In this document: positions 1 through 7,487 of the stretch, in pieces
How positions within the stretch are numbered: the first letter of the stretch is position 1
How the letters are laid out: the number at the start of each line of letters is the position of its first letter
From: Clostridia bacterium
GTDB taxonomy: Bacteria > Bacillota > Clostridia > Christensenellales > Aristaeellaceae
Length of the DNA stretch: 64,000 nucleotides
Assembly (NCBI GenBank): GCA_017524615.1
Contig: JAFXVJ010000028.1
Span: 1 to 64,000, forward strand
Direction of reading: 5' to 3'
Translations under genes and position numbers: made by a program
The notes under the pieces: generated by a model
Told to the model about the DNA's origin: nothing
Seen by the model: the letters and a program-made list of their open reading frames with translations, nothing else
Databases searched by the model: none

Positions 1-1
1 C

Positions 2-448
2 GTGGGGGACGTATACAGCCCCGATTCCATCACCCCCGGCATCGTGCCTACCGACGTGAAAATCACCGGCCCCGGCGAATACACCGTGGCCCTGGATTTC
101 ACCGGCACCGAAAAGGGCTATGCGGAAAACACCGCGTTCAGCGCCGTGGGCATTTCCAACGGAGAACTGAATTATCCCGGTTACTGCATCCAAATCACCG
201 ATTTGAAAATCAACGGGGAAAGCGTCAAACTCAAGGGCCGGAACTACACCTGCTCCGACGACGGCAAATGTACCCGCACCAATCTGTTTAACGAGTGGGT
301 GAACATGAAGGGCGTCAATCAGAGCAACGCTCGGGTGCCCATCGGCGATCTTACCGGCATTTCCGCCACGCTGCTGGACCGCAGCCTGCCGGCCATGAAC
401 CGCATCCAATCGCTGTCCGTCACCTTCACCTACGCGCCCCGGAAATGA
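2..448 (+). CDS. C-terminal part of a secreted beta-sandwich protein (5' end outside window)
   Basis: The frame is open from the window edge to a TGA at 446-448, so only about the last 148 residues are visible; the GTG at position 2 is probably an internal valine codon. The segment is rich in alternating beta-strand patterns, starts with a G-P-G-E-Y-T-V strand and contains a Y-T-C-S-D-D motif and conserved N/G turns. This looks like a carbohydrate-binding-like beta-sandwich at the end of a larger extracellular protein. No catalytic residues are visible. That it belongs to a glycan-active protein is inferred from its neighbours, not shown by the sequence. No T-rich terminator follows, only the stem-loop at 468-489. 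Confidence 0.75.
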   Translation: MGDVYSPDSITPGIVPTDVKITGPGEYTVALDFTGTEKGYAENTAFSAVGISNGELNYPGYCIQITDLKINGESVKLKGRNYTCSDDGKCTRTNLFNEWVNMKGVNQSNARVPIGDLTGISATLLDRSLPAMNRIQSLSVTFTYAPRK

Positions 449-776
449 TCTGTCATCCGCATGGTGCCCCGGAATCAATGTATTCCGGGAGCAACCGATG
501 CGGCTAATGCCGGATCACCGTCTGCCCCTCCGCATCAGGATGACAGTGTTTTCAAACAAATGAAATTGCCCGACAGGCCGAAAACACGGCTGTCAGCGCC
601 TCCGCACGAAATGCGGTGTTCAAGGATGGACTTGACGAAGAAAGCAGACTGATGCCTGACGCCCGTACAAGCCTGAGAATAGTGTTATACGGTCAGCCGT
701 TTACATTCGTCCCCCGGTCTGATATAATGGAAGCGAACAGAAGGCCCGCCGGGCTTATCAAAGGAGATGGCGCTTT
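449..776. other. Intergenic region with two inverted repeats
   Basis: No gene is supported here. A short perfect hairpin lies at 468-489 (arms CCCGGAAT and ATTCCGGG, 6-nt loop), just after the first gene. A longer imperfect inverted repeat lies at 541-595: TGACAG plus TGTTTTC pairs with GAAAACA plus CTGTCA, leaving a 3-nt bulge. Neither is followed by a T run, so termination is unproven. The promoter of the next gene occupies the right end. Confidence 0.5.
700..728 (+). promoter_or_regulatory. Sigma-A-type promoter of the ArgZ/AgrE-like gene
   Basis: TTTACA at 700-705 and a perfect TATAAT at 723-728 are separated by 17 bp. The predicted RNA starts near 735, giving a leader of about 40 nt that contains the ribosome binding site AAGGAG at 761-766. 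Confidence 0.8.
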
Positions 777-1883
777 ATGGCATGGTCTTTGCGGGCGTAT
801 CACGCGCCGGATTTTACCCAGGATCCATTCGTACGGGCTCCCGAAGCCGTATTGCGGGAAGCGCCGCTGGACGGCGTGGCGCCTGAAAACTTCCACGCCA
901 TGAGCATTTACCCGGAATACTTCAAGATCGGCGGTCAATGGCTGCTGGCAGAGGAAAGCCGGATGGACTGCGTGCCGGTGTATGCCGACGGCCGGATCGC
1001 CGTGCGGGAATTCCGGCTGCTGAAAAAGGGCGACTGGGTGGTGACAGGCCGCACGGAAAACGGCGAAGAAGGCATTTATGTGCATCCCCACGGTTTCGGG
1101 GACCGGCCCGGGGAGGCGGCGGACGCCTTTGCTTTCCGTCAAAGCCGATCCCGGGAGACGGCCTTTTCCCGGGATTACGACGAACTGTACAGCGTGCTTC
1201 GCCACGACCGGGACCACGGGAAAATCGTGTGGGTGATGGGCCCCGCTTTTGCCTTTGATTACGATGCCCGGAACGCCTTTTCCGGCCTGATCGCCGGCGG
1301 GTATGTCCACGCCGTGCTGGCGGGCAACGCCCTGGCCACCCACGACCTGGAGGCCGCCTACATGCGGACCGCCCTGGGCCAGGAGATCTATTCCCAGCGC
1401 AGCCAGCCCAACGGCCATTACAATCATCTGACCACCATCAACCAGGTGAAGCTGCGGGGCGGCATCCGGCCCTTCATCGAGGCGGAGCATATCGACAACG
1501 GCATCATTTACAGCTGTGAGAAATACGGGGTGCCCTATGTGCTGGCGGGCTCCATCCGGGACGACGGTCCCCTGCCCTCGGTGATCGGCAACGCCTATGA
1601 GGCCCAGGACCGGATGCGGGACCAGGTGCGCTCCGCCACCACCGTGCTTTGCATGGCCACCATGCTGCATTCCATCGCCGTGGGCAACATGACGCCCTCC
1701 TATCGGGTGATGCAGGACGGCACGGTGCGTCAGGTGTACTTCTATTGCGTGGACATTTCCGAATTCACCGTCAATAAGCTCAGCGACCGGGGCAGCCTGG
1801 CCGCCAAGGGCATCATCACCAACGCCCAGGATTTTATCGTGAACCTCAGCAAAAGCCTGGGCTGCAGCGGCGCGGCCAAATAG
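777..1883 (+). CDS. ArgZ/AgrE C-terminal-domain-like protein (TIGR00300 / archaeal-type ornithine cyclodeaminase family)
   Basis: The protein has 368 residues. The C-terminal two thirds carry the family's hallmark segments: VWVMGPAF, then VLAGNALATHDLE, GSIRDDGPLP and MLHSIAVGN, and later VDISEFTVNKLSDRGS. These match the NAD-binding LOR/SDH-type domain found at the C-terminus of cyanobacterial ArgZ/AgrE and alone in archaeal ornithine cyclodeaminase. The N-terminal 120 residues resemble the small LOR/SDH companion domain. The arginine dihydrolase domain is absent, so conversion of ornithine to proline is the likeliest role, by analogy only. The ATG at 777 is preceded by AAGGAG with 10-nt spacing. 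The gene is monocistronic, with its own promoter and terminator, and it ends in TAG. Confidence 0.7.
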   Translation: MAWSLRAYHAPDFTQDPFVRAPEAVLREAPLDGVAPENFHAMSIYPEYFKIGGQWLLAEESRMDCVPVYADGRIAVREFRLLKKGDWVVTGRTENGEEGIYVHPHGFGDRPGEAADAFAFRQSRSRETAFSRDYDELYSVLRHDRDHGKIVWVMGPAFAFDYDARNAFSGLIAGGYVHAVLAGNALATHDLEAAYMRTALGQEIYSQRSQPNGHYNHLTTINQVKLRGGIRPFIEAEHIDNGIIYSCEKYGVPYVLAGSIRDDGPLPSVIGNAYEAQDRMRDQVRSATTVLCMATMLHSIAVGNMTPSYRVMQDGTVRQVYFYCVDISEFTVNKLSDRGSLAAKGIITNAQDFIVNLSKSLGCSGAAK

Positions 1884-1925
1884 CGGGAAGCAAAAAAGCC
1901 TTTCCCCCATGTTTCCCCGTTTGTC

Positions 1926-1960
1926 ATCCCCGCTTCCCCCTGCCGGGCGGCGGGGATTTT
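1926..1960 (+). terminator. Rho-independent terminator
   Basis: ATCCCCGC at 1926-1933 pairs with GCGGGGAT at 1950-1957, followed by TTTT. It lies 43 bp after the ArgZ/AgrE-like gene. Confidence 0.65.
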
Positions 1961-2181
1961 GCTGTTCTGCGCCGAATGACGGATGCATTGATGGGCCGTC
2001 GGCCGGACGCGCAGCCCCAGACTACACAACTGTTCAGAAAGTGATTTCCGCTTGGAAAAGCATTCAGCCCGGATTTACCGTCCATCCATTACATATGCTT
2101 GTTCATTCTCCGCCGGTTTTCCGGAGGCGCAGGAACGCCCTTCGCAGGGGTGAATTCCTGCATATTTTTTTGTTTTTTCCC
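1961..2181. other. Intergenic region without recognisable gene
   Basis: Together with the terminator before it and the promoter after it, this makes a 400-bp gap. No convincing start codon with a ribosome binding site and no strong repeat was seen. It separates the first transcription unit from the glycan operon. Confidence 0.5.
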
Positions 2182-2210
2182 TTGTCAGCGTTACCCGGGC
2201 CGGGTATAAT
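2182..2210 (+). promoter_or_regulatory. Sigma-A-type promoter of the epimerase-oxidoreductase-mannosidase operon
   Basis: TTGTCA at 2182-2187 and TATAAT at 2205-2210 are separated by 17 bp. It lies 73 bp before the ATG at 2284 and is the only strong promoter found ahead of the four-gene run ending at 10598. Confidence 0.8.
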
Positions 2211-2283
2211 AAGAAAGAGGACAAACGCATCGGATCGATACAGGCTGATTGGGAAAAATGACAATAAAAAAAGGAGGCTGCGC

Positions 2284-3111
2284 ATGCATATTTACGCCTT
2301 TTCGGATGAAGCCGCTTCCCGGATGGAGGGGCAGATCGCCGCTATGAAGCGGAACGGCCTGGACGGAACGGAGATACGCGGCGTGGACGGGCAGAACGTT
2401 TCCACGCTCACCAGGAGCAAGGCGGCGGACATCAAACGCATGCTGAAGGAGAACGGTCTTTCCGTATGGTCCATTGGGTCGCCCATCGGCAAGATCCCGC
2501 TGGACGGTGATTTTGCCGCGCATTTGGAGCTGCTCAGGCATTTGCTGGATATCGCGAATGAGCTTGAGTGCGGGAATCTGCGCATGTTTTCCTTTTATCT
2601 TCCGAAGGACGCCCGTCCGGAGGACTGCCAAAACCAGGTGATCGATTATCTCGGCCGGATGGCGGAAACGGCGGCGGGCTCCGGCGTGGCGCTCTGCCAC
2701 GAGAATGAGAAGGGGATTTACGGGGAAAATGCCGCGCGCTGCGCCCAGATCCTGGACGCCGTTCCGTCCCTGCGCTGCGTATTCGATCCGGCCAACTTTA
2801 TCCAGTGCGGCCAGGACGTCGCGGAAGCCTGGGCGCTGCTGGGCCGCCGGGTGTACTATATGCACATCAAGGACGCGCTTGCCGACGGCACGGTGGTGCC
2901 CGCCGGCAGAGGTATCGGCCATCTGAAGGAGCTGCTCGGGGACTTTGCCGCCCGGGGCGGCGAGGCCGTTTCCGTGGAGCCTCATTTGCAGGTTTTCGAG
3001 GGCCTTTCCAATCTGGAAAGGGATCACAAAACCCCCGTTCCGCGCTTTGCCTATCCCTCTTCCGACGCCGCCTTCGACGCGGCGTGCCAGGCGCTCAAGG
3101 CGCTGCTGTAA
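2284..3111 (+). CDS. Sugar phosphate isomerase/epimerase family protein (TIM barrel)
   Basis: The 275-residue protein has the AP-endonuclease-2/xylose-isomerase-like TIM-barrel layout. It begins MHIYAFSDEA and has a metal-ligand-type CHENEKG near residue 140, FDPANF near residue 170, MHIKDA near residue 195 and a final SVEPH motif near residue 225. Family members bind a divalent metal and isomerise or epimerise sugars, or eliminate glycosides. The reading frame is open far upstream, but the ATG at 2284 follows AAGGAGG (2271-2277) with 6-nt spacing and sits after a strong promoter. It is the first gene of an operon, and an oxidoreductase gene follows 22 bp later. That pairing is typical of 3-keto-sugar chemistry. 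The exact substrate is unknown. Confidence 0.85.
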   Translation: MHIYAFSDEAASRMEGQIAAMKRNGLDGTEIRGVDGQNVSTLTRSKAADIKRMLKENGLSVWSIGSPIGKIPLDGDFAAHLELLRHLLDIANELECGNLRMFSFYLPKDARPEDCQNQVIDYLGRMAETAAGSGVALCHENEKGIYGENAARCAQILDAVPSLRCVFDPANFIQCGQDVAEAWALLGRRVYYMHIKDALADGTVVPAGRGIGHLKELLGDFAARGGEAVSVEPHLQVFEGLSNLERDHKTPVPRFAYPSSDAAFDAACQALKALL

Positions 3112-3133
3112 ACGAAAAAAGGAGAACAGGAAC

Positions 3134-4288
3134 ATGAATAAAATTCGTCTGGGGATCATTGGCGTCGGCAACATCGGCACCGGTCATGTGGGCAACATCC
3201 TGGACGGGCTGTGCCCCGAGGTGGAAATCACGGCGGTGGCGGACCGCAGGGAATCCAGGCGGGAATGGGCGCGGGAAAAGCTGCCCGGCGCCGCGGTGTT
3301 TTCGGAGGGAAGCGACCTGATCGCCTCCGGGGCCTGCGACGCGGTGATGGTCTGCGTGCCCCATTATCAGCATCCGCCCCTGGCCATCGACGCCATGCGG
3401 CACGGCCTGCACACCCTGGTGGAAAAGCCCGCCGGCGTCTATACGCTGCAAGTGCGGGAAATGAACGAGGAGGCGGACAGGCACCCGGAGCTGACCTTCG
3501 CCATGATGTTCAATCAGCGCACCAATTGCGTGTACCGGAAGCTGAAGGAAATGATCGACGGCGGCGAGCTTGGAACGCTCAAGCGGGTGTCCTGGCTGAT
3601 CACCGACTGGTACCGCACCCAGATTTACTATGATTCCGGCGCCTGGCGGGCCACCTGGTCCGGCGAAGGCGGCGGAGTGCTGCTGAACCAGTGCCCGCAT
3701 CAATTGGATCTGCTGCAGTGGCTGTGCGGGCTGCCCGTGCGCGTCCGTGCCTTCTGCCATGAGGGAAAATGGCACGATATCGAGGTGGAGGACGACGTGA
3801 CCGCGTATCTGGAGTTTGAAAACGGCGCCACGGGCGTGTTCGTCACCACCACCGGCGACGCCCCCGGCACCAACCGCCTGGAGGTCACCGGCACCCGGGG
3901 CAAGGTGGTGTGCGAGGGCGGCGTGCTCACCTTCTCCCGGCTGGCAGTGGATGAGCGCGTCTGGTGCAGCACCTGTCCCGAGGGCTTCAAAAAGCCGGAA
4001 TGGGAAACCTTCCAGGTGGAAACCGACGGGCTGAACCCCCAGCATCCCGCTGTGATCAACGCCTTCGCGGCGCACATCCTGCGGGGCGAACCGCTGGTGG
4101 CCGACGGCCGGGAGGGGATCCGCGGCCTGATGCTCAGCAACGCCATGCACCTGTCCTCCTGGCTGGGCCGTCCCGTGGATCTGCCCTTTGACGAAGAACA
4201 GTTCAAAAACCTGCTGATGGAGCGCAGCAGGCATTCCCGCCGCAAGGAAGAAGCGGACATCACCTTTTCTACGGACGGCACCTATTGA
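3134..4288 (+). CDS. Gfo/Idh/MocA family NAD(P)-dependent oxidoreductase
   Basis: The protein has 384 residues. The N-terminal Rossmann fold shows G-V-G-N-I-G at residues 10-15. The family EKP motif places the probable catalytic lysine at K98. The substrate-domain segment GGGVLLNQCPHQLDLL carries the usual N and H-x-x-D positions. Members oxidise or reduce a sugar hydroxyl with NAD(P)(H), often at C3 or C2. The start at 3134 follows AGGAGAACAGG. The gene lies between the TIM-barrel epimerase and a GH38 mannosidase whose ribosome binding site overlaps its stop codon, so the three are clearly co-transcribed. Whether it acts on free sugar, on inositol or on the intact glycoside cannot be read from the sequence. 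Confidence 0.9.
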   Translation: MNKIRLGIIGVGNIGTGHVGNILDGLCPEVEITAVADRRESRREWAREKLPGAAVFSEGSDLIASGACDAVMVCVPHYQHPPLAIDAMRHGLHTLVEKPAGVYTLQVREMNEEADRHPELTFAMMFNQRTNCVYRKLKEMIDGGELGTLKRVSWLITDWYRTQIYYDSGAWRATWSGEGGGVLLNQCPHQLDLLQWLCGLPVRVRAFCHEGKWHDIEVEDDVTAYLEFENGATGVFVTTTGDAPGTNRLEVTGTRGKVVCEGGVLTFSRLAVDERVWCSTCPEGFKKPEWETFQVETDGLNPQHPAVINAFAAHILRGEPLVADGREGIRGLMLSNAMHLSSWLGRPVDLPFDEEQFKNLLMERSRHSRRKEEADITFSTDGTY

Positions 4289-4299
4289 GGAGGGAGAAA

Positions 4300-7200
4300 A
4301 TGATCAACGAGCTGGCCGAACAGCTTCAGCATATCATTGACGCGCTGGCGGCGGATTTGTATCATCCGCTGGGCGAAATGCTCCTGGAGGGCTTCAAAAC
4401 GGAACAGGAGCTCAGCCTGTCCGAAGCGGAGCGCCTCCCCCGGACGCCCTGGCCCCAGGGAACCGTATGGGGGCAGCCCAGGGAATACGCCTGGATGTTC
4501 ACCCGCTTTTCGGTGCCGACGGAAGCCCGCGGAGAGCGGATCGTGATGGATCTTAATCCCGGCGGCGAGGGGACGCTGTTCGTCAACGGGCGTCCCTTCG
4601 GTGCGCGCCGGGCTGATCGCCTGGACCATCCGCATCATTATATCGTGGATCAGACAGTCGTTCACCGGGCGTCCGGCGGGGAAACATTTTCCGTCGCCAT
4701 GGAGGTTTACGCCGGCACGCCGCTGCCCGCCCATCCCAGCCGTCCCGTCTTTCCGGAGGAGGGCGTCCCGTTCACACGCACAGAGCCGGCGGTCGTCGGC
4801 CGCAGCACCTTCGGCTTCTGGAATGAGGAAGCGTACCAGCTCTGGCTGGACCTGACCGTCCTGCGGGACGTGCACGCCTATCTGGACCGGAACGACGGGT
4901 TCCGCGAAGCGCTGGAGGATGGATTTGCCAGGCTTCTGGATGTGCTGGACCTGGAACAGCCGCTGCCGGATCGGCGGCGCGCCTGCGTTGCGGCCCGGGA
5001 GCTGATCGCGCCTTTGCGGAACGCGCATAACGGCACCTTTGCCGCGTCCATGGGCGTCGTGGCCAATTCGCACCTGGATTTCGCCTGGCTGTGGCCCATC
5101 GGGGAAACCCGGCGCAAAACCGCACGCACCTTTGCCGCCCAGCTGCGGCTGCTCAGGGAATACCCGGAAGCCATTTTTCTGGCCAGCCAGTGCGCGGAAT
5201 ACGAGCTGTGCCGGCAGTACTACCCGGACCTGTTTGAAGAAGTGAAGGCCGCCATCGCGGAGGGCCGCTGGATTGCCGACGGCGGCATGTGGGTGGAGCC
5301 GGACACCAATATGGCGGGCGGCGAAGCGCTGGTCCGCCAGTTCCTGTATGGCCGGCGGTATTTTCGCGAGGTGCTGGGCGTGGACAGCAGGGTGGCCTGG
5401 CTGCCCGACACCTTCGGCTACAGCGCCGCCCTGCCGCAGATCATCAAAGGCTTTGGCATGACCGGGCTGACCACCCAGAAGATTTTCTGGTCCTACAACG
5501 ACGCGGAGCCCTTCCCTCACCACGCTTTCCTGTGGCGGGGGCTGGACGGCACCATGATTCCCAGTTTTCTGCACATGTTCTATGAAACCCAGGTGGACGC
5601 GGCGACCGTGCACAAGCGCTGGGTGAACCGGCTGGAAACGGACGGAAGCTGCGACTTTTACCTGCCCTTCGGCTATGGCGACGGAGGCGGCGGGCCGACT
5701 CGCGACGACATGGAGCAGGTGCGCCGGCAGAAGGATTTGCAAGGCGCGCCGAAACTGTACTGGATTTCCCCGGACGACTACCTGAAAAAACGGAACAGCG
5801 GAAATCTGCCGGTATACCGCGGCGAACTCTATGTGCCCTGTCACCGCGGCACCTACACCACCCAGGCCGCCGTCAAAAAAGGAAACCGCCGCGCGGAGCA
5901 CGCGCTGCGTGCCTGGGAAATGCTTTCGGCCGCCGCCGCGTTCACCGGCCGGGCGGAATACCCCGCCGCATCCCTGGAGAAAACCTGGAAGCTGCTTTTG
6001 ATCAACCAGTTCCACGATATCCTGCCCGGCTCCTCCATTGGCGAGGTGTACGAGCGGGCCCGGGCCGATCTGGCGATGATCCGGGAGGAAGCCCTCCGCG
6101 GCGCGCAGGAGGCGCTGCGCGCTTTCTGCGCAGAAGGAGAGGGACTGACGGTTTTCAATCCCTCCGCGCACCGGGTCACGCGCATGCTCCGCGCGGACAG
6201 CCACTTTGCAAAAGGGGCCGCCGCCGGGGACGGAACGCGCTTTCCCGCGTGCCCGGATGGGGACGGCGCGCTGGTGTGGGCCAGCCTGGAGCCTCTGTCC
6301 GCCGTCACCCTGTATCCCGCGGACGTACCCGCGGGCCGTCCCGTCACGCTGCAAAAGCAGGGCAACAGCTATGTGCTGGAAAACAGCGCGCTCCGCGCAA
6401 TTTTCAATGACCGCGGAGAGCTGATTTCCATGAAGACCCTCGCGGACGGCCGGGAGCGGGTCCGTTCCGCCTCCAACGTGTTCCATCTGTACCGGGATCT
6501 GCCCCGCCGGTTCGACGCGTGGGACCTGGACAGCCAAACGGAGCGCAGGGAGGTGCCGCTCTGCCCGGCATGCGAAGCGGAAATCGCTTGTCCCGGCGGG
6601 CTGTACGCTGAATTAAAGGTGACCACCCGGTTCTCGTCCTCCGTGATCGTGCAGCGGATCCGGCTCACGGCGGAGGAAGAACAGCTGGAATTCATCACGG
6701 AAGCGGACTGGCATGAACGGCACCGCCTGCTGAAGGTTTCCTTCGATACCGGCATCGACGCGGATACGGCGGCCCATCAGATCCAGTTCGGCTACCTTTC
6801 CCGCCCGGCCCACCGTTCGCGCCATTACGACACGGACCGGTTCGAGGTTTGCGCCCACGCCTGGACCGCGCTGACGGACGCCGCCTGCGGCGCCGCGCTG
6901 CTGAACGACTGCAAGTACGGCGTATCCGTGAATGACGGCGTCATCGGCCTGAGCCTTCTGCGCGCTCCGGTGTTCCCCGATCCCGAGGCCGATCAGGGGC
7001 GTCACAGCTTCATCTACGCTTACCGCGCATGGAACGGCCCGCTGGAAACGAGCGGCGTGCAGGAAGCGGCCGAAGCGCTGAATGATCCATTGATCACGGC
7101 GCCCGGCGTCTGCGCGCCCCTGCGCATCCTGGAGGTGGCCCATCCCTCCGTGGCTGTGGAAAGCGTCAAACTGGCGGAGGACGGCTCCGGCGATATGATC

Positions 7201-7389
7201 GTACGCCTGTTTGAAAGCATGGGCGGCTCCCGGACGACGCTTTGCCGTCCGCTGGTGCCCTTCCGTTCCGTGCGGCGCTGCTCCCTGGCCGAGGAAGACG
7301 GGGACACGCTGCCCGTCGTCGACCATACCTTCAGCCTGTCCTTCCGGCCGTTTGAAATCATCACCCTGCGCCTGTCGAAGCAGCAGTGA
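4300..7389 (+). CDS. Alpha-mannosidase, glycoside hydrolase family 38
   Basis: The 1029-residue cytoplasmic protein has no signal peptide. The GH38 catalytic core begins near residue 250 with the metal-binding N-S-H-L-D-F-A-W (H258, D260). The expected nucleophile is D370 in W-L-P-D-T-F-G-Y-S, and the metal-site histidine-bearing segment NQFHDILPGS lies near residue 570. An N-terminal beta-rich domain precedes it, and the large C-terminal beta domains end near residue 1020. GH38 enzymes remove terminal alpha-mannose from imported oligosaccharides or N-glycan fragments using a zinc-type metal. The ATG at 4300 is chosen over an in-frame upstream codon because GAGGAGGGA lies just before it. It is the third gene of the operon and 11 nt follow the oxidoreductase stop. 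Confidence 0.93.
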   Translation: MINELAEQLQHIIDALAADLYHPLGEMLLEGFKTEQELSLSEAERLPRTPWPQGTVWGQPREYAWMFTRFSVPTEARGERIVMDLNPGGEGTLFVNGRPFGARRADRLDHPHHYIVDQTVVHRASGGETFSVAMEVYAGTPLPAHPSRPVFPEEGVPFTRTEPAVVGRSTFGFWNEEAYQLWLDLTVLRDVHAYLDRNDGFREALEDGFARLLDVLDLEQPLPDRRRACVAARELIAPLRNAHNGTFAASMGVVANSHLDFAWLWPIGETRRKTARTFAAQLRLLREYPEAIFLASQCAEYELCRQYYPDLFEEVKAAIAEGRWIADGGMWVEPDTNMAGGEALVRQFLYGRRYFREVLGVDSRVAWLPDTFGYSAALPQIIKGFGMTGLTTQKIFWSYNDAEPFPHHAFLWRGLDGTMIPSFLHMFYETQVDAATVHKRWVNRLETDGSCDFYLPFGYGDGGGGPTRDDMEQVRRQKDLQGAPKLYWISPDDYLKKRNSGNLPVYRGELYVPCHRGTYTTQAAVKKGNRRAEHALRAWEMLSAAAAFTGRAEYPAASLEKTWKLLLINQFHDILPGSSIGEVYERARADLAMIREEALRGAQEALRAFCAEGEGLTVFNPSAHRVTRMLRADSHFAKGAAAGDGTRFPACPDGDGALVWASLEPLSAVTLYPADVPAGRPVTLQKQGNSYVLENSALRAIFNDRGELISMKTLADGRERVRSASNVFHLYRDLPRRFDAWDLDSQTERREVPLCPACEAEIACPGGLYAELKVTTRFSSSVIVQRIRLTAEEEQLEFITEADWHERHRLLKVSFDTGIDADTAAHQIQFGYLSRPAHRSRHYDTDRFEVCAHAWTALTDAACGAALLNDCKYGVSVNDGVIGLSLLRAPVFPDPEADQGRHSFIYAYRAWNGPLETSGVQEAAEALNDPLITAPGVCAPLRILEVAHPSVAVESVKLAEDGSGDMIVRLFESMGGSRTTLCRPLVPFRSVRRCSLAEEDGDTLPVVDHTFSLSFRPFEIITLRLSKQQ

Positions 7390-7448
7390 TCACGCCGCTC
7401 CCGGCTGGACCCGCCGGGAAGAAACGCCGGGATTCCATGCGCACTGCT

Positions 7449-7468
7449 GACATTTCTGCATGAATGTC
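7449..7468. promoter_or_regulatory. 20-bp interrupted palindrome in the 98-bp gap before the GH106-like gene
   Basis: Six-base arms GACATT and AATGTC flank a central TGCA with two unmatched bases on each side, giving 16 of 20 symmetric positions. It sits immediately upstream of a strong ribosome binding site (AAGGAGGG, 7476-7483). It could be an operator or an mRNA hairpin, and chance cannot be excluded. Confidence 0.3.
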
Positions 7469-7487
7469 CAAATTTAAGGAGGGCCAT

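Noticed and set aside
693-1988. Long minus-strand open frame opposite the ArgZ/AgrE-like gene
   Set aside because: It is a GC-rich shadow: the plus-strand gene has family motifs, promoter, ribosome binding site and terminator, while the opposite frame has low-complexity Gly/His/Val content and no start signals.
4282-6537. 751-codon minus-strand frame opposite the GH38 gene
   Set aside because: The plus strand encodes all GH38 catalytic motifs. The antisense frame is rich in G, R, Q and H without domains, typical of GC-rich antisense.
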